Origin: Collinsella aerofaciens | GTDB taxonomy: Bacteria; Actinomycetota; Coriobacteriia; Coriobacteriales; Coriobacteriaceae | Direction: 5' to 3' | NCBI RefSeq assembly: GCF_015670795.1 | Contig: NZ_JADPCJ010000002.1 | Span: 106,396 to 170,395, forward strand | DNA length: 64,000 nucleotides | Shown: piece by piece, positions 10,225-19,152 of the stretch | Numbering within the stretch: position 1 is the first letter of the stretch | Layout of the letters: each line of letters opens with the position of its first letter | Made by a program: the position numbers and the translations under genes | The notes under the pieces: model-generated | The model's input: the letters and a program-made list of their open reading frames with translations, nothing else | What the model was told of the DNA's origin: nothing | The model's database searches: none

Positions 10225-10518
10225 TTACTCCTGGTCGTCGCGACGGACGATCATGTGGCGGACCACAGCGTCGGTGATGCGCAGGACGCGATCAAGCTCG
10301 GCGATCTGGGTAGGATCTGCGTGGAAGTTGATGAGGGTGTAGTCACCATCGGTGAGGTCGTTGATCTCGTAGGCGAGCTTGCGCTTGCCCCACTCGTCAA
10401 CGGAGTCGACCTTGCCAGCGCCCTCAGCGATCGTGGTATCGATACGCTTCATAACAGCGAGACGAGTCTCGGGGTCGAGCGACGGGTCAACAAAGAACAG
10501 CAGTTCATAAGCCTTCAT
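10225..10518 (-). CDS. rpsF: 30S ribosomal protein S6
   Basis: S6 forms a heterodimer with S18 on the 30S platform. The 97-residue protein starts MKAYELLFFVDPSLDPE and carries WGKRKLAYEINDLTDGDY and the C-terminal DRVLRITDAVVRHMIVR. I chose ATG 10518, preceded by GAGGAGGTGACAAT, instead of a longer in-frame start at 10539. It is the first gene of the operon, so its promoter must lie in 10519-11000. Confidence 0.95.
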   Translation of the reverse strand: MKAYELLFFVDPSLDPETRLAVMKRIDTTIAEGAGKVDSVDEWGKRKLAYEINDLTDGDYTLINFHADPTQIAELDRVLRITDAVVRHMIVRRDDQE

Positions 10519-10978
10519 ATTGTCACCTCCTCTGGGCAAATGTGGCTTCAGGTCGTGAAGGTGCGCCTGAAGCAGGAAAAGACTTGGTAATAATATCTTT
10601 CAACCTCCTAGGCTGCAAGAATTTGCAGCTACAACCTCATGACCTCCACATATGCCCATACTCGCACGACGTTTCATGCGCATTCCAACCAAATGCCGAC
10701 CAAAAGCTTGACGGATCTGTGGACAAGATACGGTGCCGTGGGGACAAGCTGAGCCAAGCCACAGGTCAACGGGCACAAGGCTGTGGTCGCAAAATGCATA
10801 CCAGTGGTCCACAACACCACCCAAAGATTTTTATATTCATTGCCAAGTCGCTTATGAATACCCCTTTTGAACAATTGAGTTGATCAACCAGGCTGGTCGG
10901 AAGCCGTTTTTTGGCACCTCAAACCCCACTGCAACGCCAAGCGCGGCCAAGCGTTTTAAAAAATGCCAACTTTTCTGT
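10519..10978. other. intergenic region upstream of rpsF, no gene seen
   Basis: About 460 bases between the divergent rpsF operon and the tRNA-Ser genes. No convincing coding frame. Sequence is mixed, with one TTGTCCACA DnaA-box-like site on the minus strand (10719-10727) and short GTGG/CCAC repeats. It must hold the promoter of the rpsF operon, which I cannot place with confidence. The S6-S18 complex is known to bind its own leader in some bacteria; I did not find a convincing match to that RNA here. Confidence 0.5.
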
Positions 10979-11006
10979 TTGCACTTTGCGATTCCTCGTG
11001 TATACT
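10979..11006 (+). promoter_or_regulatory. promoter of the tRNA-Ser genes
   Basis: TTGCAC at 10979-10984 and TATACT at 11001-11006, with 16 bases between. The tRNA begins 17 bases downstream. Confidence 0.7.
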
Positions 11007-11022
11007 GACTTTCGCATTTAAC

Positions 11023-11113
11023 GGAGAGTTGTCCGAGTGGCCGAAGGAGCACGATTGGAAATCGTGTAGGCGTCAAAAGCGTCTCCAGGGTTCAAATCCC
11101 TGACTCTCCGCCA
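11023..11113 (+). tRNA. tRNA-Ser (anticodon GGA)
   Basis: A 91-base class II tRNA with long variable arm. Acceptor GGAGAGT pairs ACTCTCC, followed by G and encoded CCA. The anticodon loop is TTGGAAA, anticodon GGA. The T-arm is AGGGTTCAAATCCCT. Confidence 0.96.
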
Positions 11114-11121
11114 GTTAATTC

Positions 11122-11153
11122 CAAAGCAGGCCTTCGAGCCTGCTTTGTTTTTA
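11122..11153 (+). terminator. terminator or spacer hairpin between the two tRNA-Ser genes
   Basis: CAAAGCAGGC and GCCTGCTTTG form a perfect 10-bp stem around CTTCGA, followed by TTTTT. Confidence 0.85.
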
Positions 11154-11161
11154 CCCCACGC

Positions 11162-11252
11162 GGAGGGGTGGCAGAGTGGTTGAATGCGGCGGTCTCGAAA
11201 ACCGTTTGGCCTGTATAAGGTCACGAGGGTTCGAATCCCTCCTCCTCCGCCA
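11162..11252 (+). tRNA. tRNA-Ser (anticodon CGA)
   Basis: A 91-base class II tRNA. Acceptor GGAGGGG pairs CTCCTCC with one G-U, then G and encoded CCA. The anticodon loop CTCGAAA gives anticodon CGA. The last 26 bases recur in reverse complement at 11316-11341. Confidence 0.95.
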
Positions 11253-11263
11253 TTTTGGTTGAG

Positions 11264-11295
11264 AAAGCTCCCGGGAATGGGAGCTTTTTTGTTTT
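11264..11295 (+). terminator. terminator after tRNA-Ser (CGA)
   Basis: AAGCTCCC pairs GGGAGCTT across GGGAAT, followed by TTTTGTTTT. Confidence 0.88.
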
Positions 11296-11315
11296 GAGTC
11301 CCTAACAAGCAAATA

Positions 11316-11470
11316 TGGCGGAGGAGGAGGGATTCGAACCCGCCAGAGCACGGAGCGTAAAGAAAACGCGCCCGTGGCGCGTTTTTAGCGCAGCGCGGTC
11401 GGCGCAAGCCGACCGGATAAATTTTGAGCGGAGCTCAAAATTTGGACATCCCTCCTATTCGACCACGCCC
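11316..11470. repeat. tRNA-associated hairpin-cluster element, copy 1 (Ser locus)
   Basis: Starts with an exact 26-base reverse complement of the end of the preceding tRNA-Ser (11316-11341). A cluster of three stem-loops follows: AAAACGCG/CGCGTTTT, GGTCGGC/GCCGACC closed by GCAA, and AAATTTTGAGC/GCTCAAAATTT closed by GGA. The joining sequence GGAGCGTAAAG and AGCGCAGCGCG is shared with copies at 54.5 and 63.4 kb. It ends in ATCCCTCCTATTCGACC, a partial echo of the tRNA 3' end. Function unknown. Confidence 0.75.
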
Positions 11471-11621
11471 CCATCGCGTTCAGCATCAACCCGGATCCCC
11501 TAACATGGAACCTATGACCGTACCCAGTCCCGACCGTTTGCCGAGCAATAGGGTCGCAATCGGCGCCGAACATGTACTATGTACGGGCATTGTCTAAACC
11601 CGTAACTCAAAGGACCCCATC

Positions 11622-12311
11622 TTGCCCGTTGCCGCCGCTATGATCGTTACCGCACACGCCTCGGATGCCATGGTTGCCATCCCGTTTTGGCTCGAGATGT
11701 TCGCCGTCGGCGCGGCATCGATCTCGGGCGTGTTGGTCGCACGCGAGCACAAACTCGACCTGGTGGGCGCCGTCGCGCTCGCCGTGGTCTGTGGACTGGG
11801 CGGCGGTCTTTTGCGCGATATGACGCTGCAGGTGGGCAACGTCTACATCCTCAACCAACCGATGGCGCTCCCGCTCTCCATCGCCACCGCGGCCATCATC
11901 TACATCTTCCCGGCAATCGTCGACAAGCCCGAAAAGCTCATTCCCCTGCTCGATATCATCTCGGTGGGTATTTATGCGGCAACCGGCGCAGACAAGGCGC
12001 TGGTCTACGGCTTTGCGCCGGCGGTGTGCATCATGATGGGCTTTTTTACCGCGGTGGGCGGCGGCATGCTGCGAGATGGTTTTATGGGTGTGGTGCCGGG
12101 TATCTTCCAGCGCACCAACTTCTATGCCATCGCGGCCATCGCCGGATCGGCAAGCTATGTTTGCCTTGTCATGAGCGGCTTGGTCAGCAATGTCGTCGCA
12201 CTGGTCGTTTGCGTCGTGGTGACCATGGGACTACGCTGGCTGTCGCTGCGCTTTGATATCAAAAGCCCCACCGAGGATGACATCGCACGCTTTTTGCACC
12301 GCAAAAAGTAG
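11622..12311 (+). CDS. TRIC-type (UPF0126/YadS family) cation channel
   Basis: A 229-residue integral membrane protein with about seven hydrophobic segments. Two family signatures repeat in the halves: GLGGGLLRDMTL near residue 68 and AVGGGMLRDGF near 145. They belong to the trimeric intracellular cation channel family, whose bacterial members form potassium-permeable homotrimers. The TTG start at 11622 is favoured by AAAGGA seven bases upstream; an in-frame ATG lies at 11640. It appears to be a single-gene unit, with bactofilin-like 12418 starting about 100 bases further on. Confidence 0.85.
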   Translation: MPVAAAMIVTAHASDAMVAIPFWLEMFAVGAASISGVLVAREHKLDLVGAVALAVVCGLGGGLLRDMTLQVGNVYILNQPMALPLSIATAAIIYIFPAIVDKPEKLIPLLDIISVGIYAATGADKALVYGFAPAVCIMMGFFTAVGGGMLRDGFMGVVPGIFQRTNFYAIAAIAGSASYVCLVMSGLVSNVVALVVCVVVTMGLRWLSLRFDIKSPTEDDIARFLHRKK

Positions 12312-12417
12312 GTGGCGCGGGCTCATCCTTCGAAATGCAACCGAGAGGTTCTTTTAGAGCGCCCACGCGTTGGGTACCCTGTTAGGTGCATGTCGAGCAT
12401 CTGACGAAGGATTCACT

Positions 12418-13563
12418 ATGCCCTGTAATCAATTCCCGTCGACCCAGCGCCGTAAAGCGTGGGGCCGCATCACGATCTTATTCGCGCTCATCGCTCTAGC
12501 GGTCACCGCGCTTCCCACGGCGTCGTTCGCCGGCACGGACACCGCAGGCAACGTACTTGCGACCGACAATGACGCCAATTCGTCCGGCGTCGAAGGTGAC
12601 CTGTACTGGGCCGGCCAGGCCCTCAACTTGGACGATGCGTCCATTGACCGCGATATCATCGCCGCGGGCGATACCCTCTCTATCCGCGACTGCACGGTGG
12701 GCGGCGCCGTCCGCTTGGCGGCACGCACTATCGATATCGCCAAGACCACGGTTGATGGCAGCGTCACGGTCGTCGGTCAGCACGTTGTGCTCAATTCCGA
12801 CAGCACCGCCAACTGTTTCTACGCGATAGGTGAGACGGTTGCCCTGCGCGGCTCCACCAAGTCGGCAGCGCTTGCGGGCGATACGGTGACCATCGATGGC
12901 ACCGTCGAGGGCGATGTCGAGGTTTGGGCCGACAAGCTCATCCTGGGCAAGAACGCCCACATCACCGGCACCGTGAACGCGCACGTCTCCGAGGACCCCG
13001 AGCGTGCCGCGGGAGCCGAGGTCGGCGCGCTCAAGATCGACCGCACCGAGAACGAGGATACTTCCACCGTTAACGATGTCATCGGCGGTATCGTCGCCGC
13101 GGCACTCTCGACCTGCTTTGTCGCTCTGCTGCTCGAGCTCGTCTTTCCGCGCGCGACCGCCAGCGCCGCCGGCATGCTCCACCAGCGCCCCATGCCCCTG
13201 TGGGTGAGCGGTCTTCTGAGCACGATTGCTATCGTCCCCGCCGTCCTATTGCTGATTATCTCTATCGCCGGTCTGTCGCTTGCCGGAGCCCTCTTGTGCG
13301 GTGTTATTGGCATCGCACTGGTGTCGAGCGCCTTTGCGGGGTGCGCGATCGCGCGCATGGTCGGAAACAGCCAGAACCGCTACGCCATGGCGGCTGTGGG
13401 CGGCGTGATTGCAGGCGCCCTCACGGGGCTTCCTCTCGTAGGCGACTTCATCAGCGGCGTGGCCTTCGTCTTTACACTCGGCTACATCATCCAAATCATC
13501 TGGCGCAACGCCCACCTCAAACCGCAGCAGCCGGCTAACACGCCAGGACTCCCCACCGCTTAG
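12418..13563 (+). CDS. bactofilin-like (polymer-forming) membrane protein
   Basis: A 381-residue protein. Residues 1 to about 38 look like a signal peptide ending near TASFAG. About 55-205 is a run of short beta-strand repeats (DLYWAGQALNLDDASIDRDI, SVTVVGQHVVL, GDTVTIDGTVEGDVEVWAD) typical of the polymer-forming cytoskeletal/bactofilin beta-helix. From about 230 come four or five hydrophobic segments. Bactofilins are usually cytoplasmic, but here the domain follows a signal peptide and would face outside. The function is unknown. The start ATG has GAAGGA upstream, and two or three stacked hairpins follow the stop. Confidence 0.8.
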   Translation: MPCNQFPSTQRRKAWGRITILFALIALAVTALPTASFAGTDTAGNVLATDNDANSSGVEGDLYWAGQALNLDDASIDRDIIAAGDTLSIRDCTVGGAVRLAARTIDIAKTTVDGSVTVVGQHVVLNSDSTANCFYAIGETVALRGSTKSAALAGDTVTIDGTVEGDVEVWADKLILGKNAHITGTVNAHVSEDPERAAGAEVGALKIDRTENEDTSTVNDVIGGIVAAALSTCFVALLLELVFPRATASAAGMLHQRPMPLWVSGLLSTIAIVPAVLLLIISIAGLSLAGALLCGVIGIALVSSAFAGCAIARMVGNSQNRYAMAAVGGVIAGALTGLPLVGDFISGVAFVFTLGYIIQIIWRNAHLKPQQPANTPGLPTA

Positions 13564-13570
13564 CAGCTAA

Positions 13571-13602
13571 CCACTACAAAGATGCCGAGCACCTTTGTGG
13601 TG
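13571..13602 (+). terminator. hairpin after the bactofilin-like gene
   Basis: CCACTACAAAG pairs CTTTGTGGTGG (one G-U) 8 bases after the stop. It runs directly into the 29-base repeat that follows. Confidence 0.5.
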
Positions 13603-13630
13603 GTGCAAAGGGGTCAGGTTACTTTGCGCC
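13602..13630. repeat. 29-base REP-like hairpin repeat, copy 1
   Basis: GGTGCAAAG and CTTTGCGCC arms flank GGGTCAGGTTA. The reverse complement matches the 29-base element at 19487-19515 at most positions. Confidence 0.6.
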
Positions 13631-13638
13631 AACAAACG

Positions 13639-13681
13639 AAGCGGGGCACCCGATCGCATCGACCGGGTGCCCCGCTTTTCT
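13639..13681. terminator. terminator between bactofilin-like gene and pilin locus
   Basis: AAGCGGGGCACCCG pairs CGGGTGCCCCGCTT over an 11-base loop, followed on the plus strand by TTCTT. Preceded on the minus strand by the end of the pilin gene at 13785, so it may serve both. Confidence 0.8.
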
Positions 13682-13784
13682 TGGAGGGTTCTCTAGTAAC
13701 TTTTTCAAAACCAATGATCATCAGGTCGGTAGGCCTGTGCGTCACTCGCTACGGAGGCAGTACGCCATTGAGCAAGAAGGGCAA

Positions 13785-15428
13785 TTATTTTTCACGGCGA
13801 CCTCCTCCCCGCTTGATGACGAGCGCGACAACAATAGCCGCCACTCCGATGGCAGCCAAAACCGCCACCAGTACCAACGTTCTATCTCCCGTCGAGGGCA
13901 TAAAGCCTCGACCTGCTTCTTTGCTTGGGGTGTTGAGCACCGACAGCTCAATCGAACCCGTCCTGGCATCGGCGGTATCAACCCGCAGAGGGTTTTCGAC
14001 CGATACGGTCACCTTGGGCTTCGCGGTCGCCACTTGTTTAACGTCCAGACCCTCAGCCGTAACCGTCACCGTACGCTTGCCCTCAAAGGCGGTGTAGCCC
14101 TTGGGTGCCGCGATTTCCTCGACGGTATAGACACCCGCGTCCACACCGCTCAATTCCACATGGCCATCCGCGTCCGTGGTGATGCACGCGTCGGCATCCG
14201 TCGACCACGAGCCGTCAGTCGTTAGGATGCGACCGCGGTCGTCGATGATGCGCAGTTTGGCGCCCGCGAGCGGCTTATCGTCCGAGCTTGAGCGCTTGAT
14301 CAGACTGAGTCCCCAGGTGTAGGCGCACGCGTCATCGCTCGGCGTGCGGGTGAATCCGGCGTCGCCGGACTGGTCGGCGAGGGGAGAGCGCGGGTAACGC
14401 AGGTAGACCTCGTTGGGGTTGCCCTTGGTAGCGCCTTGATTGCAGTTGGCCCCCAACGGCGCATTGTAGACAGCGACCATGCGGGCGCCCGCGGTAAAGG
14501 CGTCGGCCCCGCCGAGCGCGGCGACCAGGTCGCCGGTGCACACGGTGAAGGCATTGCCCTCGATCGAGACCTTGCACTGTGAAGTAATGTCTGTCCACCC
14601 TTTAGCCGGCGTCGAGCTGGCGTTGCCGCCCTCACATGCGACGGCGTCGAAGCCGCCGTCCGCGCCCGCCGCCACGTACACGCGCATGCTCGCGGCCACC
14701 TTGGAGGGGTCGAGCCCCGCGCTCATGGTGTCGACGAACCGCACCGTATAGGTGTCGTAGGCGGTAAGACCCGCCGGGACCGTAGCCGAGAGGCGCCAGT
14801 ACAGGTCGTCGGCGACCGTGGCGTCGGCGGCCTTCTGCCATGCGGCGGCGCTGTCCTCCAGCACGTGCTTGGACACCTTGGGCGTCGCCGCCTTGGGCCT
14901 GACGGTGACGGCGCTGCCGCCCACCAGGGCCATGATCGGCGCGGTACCGGCCTCGTTCTGGGCGATGGCGTCGTCGTCGGCGACGATGAGCCAGTATCCA
15001 CAGGGCAGCTCGGCCGCCGTGTCCGCGTTAAGGGCCACGGAAGTTGCGTCGGCATTGCAAATCGCGTGGGCAAGCTTTGCCGTCAGCGCGGTCGTCATAT
15101 GCCCGCCGGCATTCATCCATTCGGCAGTCTCTTGCGCCGCCGATGCCGAGCCATCAAGCCCCGCATCATGAAGCACGGGAAGAACGGCTTGACAAACCGC
15201 GCCATTCGCCCACGTTACGTCAGTTGCAATTTTATGGCCAGCATCGTCATCATCGATAACTGTCGCCGAAAAGAGCTGGTACGCGTCATACCGCGTCGCG
15301 ACTGTACCGTCCACCGTAATGGCACCGGTGTCGGCAGCACGAGCCGTCCTGGGCAGCATCGCAAAAGAGAACATAGCGACCGTAGCTATCGTCGCGACGG
15401 CCAACAAGCGGTACCAAAGCCTACTCAC
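13785..15428 (-). CDS. LPxTG-type fimbrial/pilin subunit with isopeptide domains
   Basis: Sortase-anchored surface protein of 547 residues resembling type-2 fimbrial or SpaA-family pilins. A signal peptide ends near ARAAD. Middle domains contain YTVRFVDTMSAGLDPSKV, typical of intramolecular isopeptide pilin domains. A Cna-B/SpaA domain lies at about 370-460 (KPLAGAKLRIIDD, GVYTVEEIAAPKGYTAF). The sorting signal is MPSTG at about residue 510, then a hydrophobic stretch and RGGGRREK; Met in the first position is a variant of LPxTG. GTG at 15428, with GAGGTGG upstream, is the likely start. It overlaps the upstream gene stop by 8 bases (GTGAGTAG), implying translational coupling. Confidence 0.88.
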   Translation of the reverse strand: MSRLWYRLLAVATIATVAMFSFAMLPRTARAADTGAITVDGTVATRYDAYQLFSATVIDDDDAGHKIATDVTWANGAVCQAVLPVLHDAGLDGSASAAQETAEWMNAGGHMTTALTAKLAHAICNADATSVALNADTAAELPCGYWLIVADDDAIAQNEAGTAPIMALVGGSAVTVRPKAATPKVSKHVLEDSAAAWQKAADATVADDLYWRLSATVPAGLTAYDTYTVRFVDTMSAGLDPSKVAASMRVYVAAGADGGFDAVACEGGNASSTPAKGWTDITSQCKVSIEGNAFTVCTGDLVAALGGADAFTAGARMVAVYNAPLGANCNQGATKGNPNEVYLRYPRSPLADQSGDAGFTRTPSDDACAYTWGLSLIKRSSSDDKPLAGAKLRIIDDRGRILTTDGSWSTDADACITTDADGHVELSGVDAGVYTVEEIAAPKGYTAFEGKRTVTVTAEGLDVKQVATAKPKVTVSVENPLRVDTADARTGSIELSVLNTPSKEAGRGFMPSTGDRTLVLVAVLAAIGVAAIVVALVIKRGGGRREK

Positions 15429-18400
15429 GGCGACCACCTCGATCTTGATCGCGATGGCGGTGAGCATGCATCCATGTCGCGGCAAAGCACAGCAGCGAAG
15501 CGCCAGCCAGATACGTCATAGTCAAGCCAGCCCCGCCCGCCTCGGGAAGCGTGGTCGAATACTTGTTGGTAAAGGTCGGTGGAGTCGGAGAGTCGTTATC
15601 GTAGGTGACGGTGACATCGAGCTTTCCGTCGCCATTAGCCACGACAACCTTAACCTTGTGCTCGGTCGTGTCATAGGTAATGTGATCCTTGACGTTGCCC
15701 TCGGCGTCCTTGGGAACGACCTCGGAGATCTTGTAGGTATAGGTTCCCGCCTTGTTGTACTCGACGGGAAAAGAGACGTTCCCCTCGGCGTCATTAGTCA
15801 CCGTCTGGAGCACCTTGCCCTCGCCGTCCTTGAGCTCGAACGAGAACTGTCCTTCCTTGAAGGTTCCACCTTCAAGCACTTTCTTTGCTTTGATTTCCGT
15901 GGATACCGTCAGGCGATTATCGTAGATCCAAATCTTGTCCTTCTCGGCATCGCCGATGATCTCCGCGTTCCCGACAACGTCCCTCGCCTTTTCAAGCGCG
16001 GCCTGATATTCCTCCGTAGTCGCATCGCCCTTGAGCATGATCCATGTGGGGCTTGTTGTATCGTACCCCTCAGGCGCCTTCGACTCCACAAGCTTGTAGA
16101 GCACGCAATTAGTCATCTTTTTGGTGCTCGTGCCGAACGAGATTTTTCCGCTGCCATCGGTCTTGGCAGTCTGGAATTCCTCATCAGTCTCACCGGCGCC
16201 ATCCATGGCCACACTGTAGAGCGTAAACTCCGCACCCTCGAGCGTCGCGCCGACCTGCTGGGCGTCGTATTTGGTCATCGTGATGCCGTAGCCGTTGCCA
16301 CCTGCGGTAGCAGAAGCGCTCTTGACAATCCATTTTTGATCATCGATCGCGGAGCCATCAGTCACCCCCGTGAGCATGGCGGTGTTGGAAAGAGAAACTT
16401 CATCGCCAGGATTTCCGCTCGGGATCACCTCATACTCGACTTTGAGATACTTCTTATCGGGCACGTTAAGTGTCAGCTTCGTACGCGAGCCAGATTCATC
16501 CTTGACTTGCTCCATCTCCGATGAATAGTCCTCATCAGCCAGCGGTGACCAGGCACCATTCATCCGCTCATAGACCTTAAGCGTAGACGGCACCAACGTG
16601 CACTTGGCATCCATGGTGTCGACGAGCTCGAGGAAGTCAGTGCCGCTCTTAAGGGCAACCGCAGACTCGTTGACCAGAATGGTGTACTTGATGCGATTGC
16701 TGTCAGTGACCCGCTCGCCGGTCTTGTTGATAACGTTGTTCTTGATGGTGACGGTTCCGCTGCCAGAGCTGAACTCCTTCTCACCCGACTTAGCGCTGGC
16801 AGAATTAGTGAACTTCACCTCGTTCGTAGAGGTGTCGAGCTTACCTCGCTTGACCGCCGTCCGATACGTAAGCTTGGCGTAACCAGCAAATTCACCAAGC
16901 TCTGTTGTAGGAATGGAGAAGGTGACCGTGCTACCGTTGCTTTTCACGTTGCCGGCATCGAGCTGTTTGCCCGAAATGATCGTCTCTGCCTCGCTTCCGC
17001 TACCGTAGCCGGCATGCTGATCGTAGGGATTCTGCACGAGCGTGTATTTGCCGGAATTCACAACGTAGCTCATACCGTCCGGAAAGGTGTCGACAATATT
17101 CAGAGGTTTGTTGCCGAGTTTTCCGGCTCCGTAGTATTCGTACTCACCATTTGCGCCCTTGTTGCCCTGCTGGCGGTTCGCGTACACTGTCCAGTCGACG
17201 AGCCAAGCACCCTTCTCTGCCGAGCCGTCGACGGAGCTCCAGTCGAAGCTCTCGTTCCAAGACACCTTCGACTCCGCTTCCGGCTTCTCGACCGCAGGCG
17301 TCGTTTCTTTGTTGACAACGTACATAACGAGGTCGGTGTACTGCCGCTGAAGGTTCAGGCCCGACGCACTGACCGACGCGAAGTTCGAGTACCAGCCCGG
17401 CAACGCATCGGACGTGGTGGTGTAGGTGATGACGGCGTAGTCCTCGTTCTCGAGGGCGGCCTTTACCTTGTCGTTCACATTTATATCAAGGTTGAAATTT
17501 CTTTTTGTTCCACCGACCGTCCAGTTGGCCGTCAGGTCCCAGTCAGCGTTCTGGCCCCGTTTCAGCACAGTTTCGCCGATTGTGATGGAAATGGAGTCTA
17601 CGTCGATGCCGAGATTTTGCGACCACGCCGACTGAAACGTATCCTTCACCGTCACCTTGTCCGGATGGACCGCATTAACGATCGCTTTCAGCGCGACCTT
17701 CGTCTCCCACGTCGCCCTGCCCGTCGTCCCGGCCTCGTCGGAGCTCACGCGCCTCTTGGTGATCGGCGTACCCATCAGCTGCGGCGTAAACTTGCCTTCG
17801 GCTGCTCCCAAGACGCGGCCTTCATGCTCGATAGTCGCATTGTTGTGCACGGTGTCATAGGAATTCGTATCGTTCATCCTGGTGTGATAAACGATGCAGT
17901 AGGTGGCATACTTATCGTCTAGGTCGTCCCGAAACGTATAGGAAAAGGTATCTTTCGACGAATCAAGGGCACCCTCGTCGATCCTGACTCCATCCGATTC
18001 CGACGTACCCTTGTAAACTGTGTAGTAGCTCCCCGAATACGTTTGTTTATTGTCCAGCTTATCGGTGAACTTGCAGCCACTCATGTCGGCCTTGAGCTCG
18101 CCTTGGTTGAGCCTGACCGTCCATTTGATGTCCGACGACGTGCCCGAGCCGTTGGACTTGTTGATCATGTCATAACGAAATTGACTAGGAGCAGCCGTGG
18201 CCGTGCCGTTCTGGCGATCGTTAGGGCCGCCCCATTCCCACGCTGCCGTGTTTTTGGAGCCTCCCTGTTCGTTGATATACTCGCCGTTGTTCACGGAGAC
18301 GTCGCTCTTCAGCTTGGTTTCATACGTAATCGTATGGACACCCCGGAGAAGGCTGCCCAAGTTCTCGATGGTCGCGGTCTGACCTTCGATTGTTGGCTGC

Positions 18401-19152
18401 GATTCAATCGTCTTGCCGTCAAGCTTAAAGCTGCCCTCCACAAAGCTGAAGTTCTCGCCTAGCGTATCGGTGAACTTAACGCTTGTGGCATACGGCTCGA
18501 CGGTGAGCTTAACGGTCCAGGTGACCTTGGCCACGCCGTTGGAGCCCTGAGAGAAAACCCCCGACTTCTCTCCCTTAACGCTACCGTCCTTGGTGGAAAT
18601 ATCGACCTTCCCCACGCCGGGGAACACGACAGATGTCACGCCACCAGAACCAACGTCCTTGTTTTTAAGCTGGAACGAGAAGCTGGCCGCGACATGGATG
18701 TTCGCAGGGTTTTTCGCGAGCCACGCCTTGTCGAACGTAAAGATGGCCTTGTTGTTTTTAATCTCCCATGTGCCAGCTCTTACGGCATCGGTGCCCGTTC
18801 CCGCCATAAGGTCCACAGCGGCGCTATCGTCGACGGCTATGGTGTCAGGAAACTTGTAAACGGCAACATTGTTCCCAGGCGTAGGAGCCTCGCCAGTTTT
18901 GAAATTTGCCGAAAAAGCCCCGTAAAGGGTTGATACAGAGGTCACGGCACCTTTTAGCTCCTGAGTACGATACTCGTCGGTATAGAGCTTAACCGTAACG
19001 CTCGCTGTCTTCTCATCAATCACAATCGGCGTTGGTGCGCTCACATCCTCGGCGCGCACGGGGGCTGCACCGTGAAAAACTGCGGCGGTGAGGCTAATTA
19101 AAATGAAGACCAGGGTCGCCATACCCAGCGACCGTGAGCGGTGTGCGTTCAT
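15421..19152 (-). CDS. large sortase-anchored adhesin/tip protein with pilin domains
   Basis: A 1243-residue secreted surface protein. A signal peptide occupies about residues 1-34. Several domains of about 140 residues repeat a theme of TWTVKL, KWTVRLN, TWETKVAL, VDWTVYAN or KYTILVN followed by a DTF/DTL/DTM segment, as in collagen-adhesin-type isopeptide domains. A SpaA domain follows near 980 (YDAQQVGATLEGAEFTLYSV). A Spy0128-like pilin domain is at about 1095-1200 (EGQFSFELKDGEGKVLQTV, then AGTYTYKISEV). The anchor is LPEAG at 1202, then a membrane segment and a basic tail. It lies ahead of, and is coupled to, the pilin gene, so a tip adhesin plus shaft pair is likely. No sortase gene is within the window near it. 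Confidence 0.87.
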   Translation of the reverse strand: MNAHRSRSLGMATLVFILISLTAAVFHGAAPVRAEDVSAPTPIVIDEKTASVTVKLYTDEYRTQELKGAVTSVSTLYGAFSANFKTGEAPTPGNNVAVYKFPDTIAVDDSAAVDLMAGTGTDAVRAGTWEIKNNKAIFTFDKAWLAKNPANIHVAASFSFQLKNKDVGSGGVTSVVFPGVGKVDISTKDGSVKGEKSGVFSQGSNGVAKVTWTVKLTVEPYATSVKFTDTLGENFSFVEGSFKLDGKTIESQPTIEGQTATIENLGSLLRGVHTITYETKLKSDVSVNNGEYINEQGGSKNTAAWEWGGPNDRQNGTATAAPSQFRYDMINKSNGSGTSSDIKWTVRLNQGELKADMSGCKFTDKLDNKQTYSGSYYTVYKGTSESDGVRIDEGALDSSKDTFSYTFRDDLDDKYATYCIVYHTRMNDTNSYDTVHNNATIEHEGRVLGAAEGKFTPQLMGTPITKRRVSSDEAGTTGRATWETKVALKAIVNAVHPDKVTVKDTFQSAWSQNLGIDVDSISITIGETVLKRGQNADWDLTANWTVGGTKRNFNLDINVNDKVKAALENEDYAVITYTTTSDALPGWYSNFASVSASGLNLQRQYTDLVMYVVNKETTPAVEKPEAESKVSWNESFDWSSVDGSAEKGAWLVDWTVYANRQQGNKGANGEYEYYGAGKLGNKPLNIVDTFPDGMSYVVNSGKYTLVQNPYDQHAGYGSGSEAETIISGKQLDAGNVKSNGSTVTFSIPTTELGEFAGYAKLTYRTAVKRGKLDTSTNEVKFTNSASAKSGEKEFSSGSGTVTIKNNVINKTGERVTDSNRIKYTILVNESAVALKSGTDFLELVDTMDAKCTLVPSTLKVYERMNGAWSPLADEDYSSEMEQVKDESGSRTKLTLNVPDKKYLKVEYEVIPSGNPGDEVSLSNTAMLTGVTDGSAIDDQKWIVKSASATAGGNGYGITMTKYDAQQVGATLEGAEFTLYSVAMDGAGETDEEFQTAKTDGSGKISFGTSTKKMTNCVLYKLVESKAPEGYDTTSPTWIMLKGDATTEEYQAALEKARDVVGNAEIIGDAEKDKIWIYDNRLTVSTEIKAKKVLEGGTFKEGQFSFELKDGEGKVLQTVTNDAEGNVSFPVEYNKAGTYTYKISEVVPKDAEGNVKDHITYDTTEHKVKVVVANGDGKLDVTVTYDNDSPTPPTFTNKYSTTLPEAGGAGLTMTYLAGASLLCFAATWMHAHRHRDQDRGGRRE

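Noticed and set aside
11018..11407. 129-codon minus-strand frame crossing both tRNA-Ser genes
   Set aside because: Antisense translation through tRNAs and the repeat element, a common false gene.
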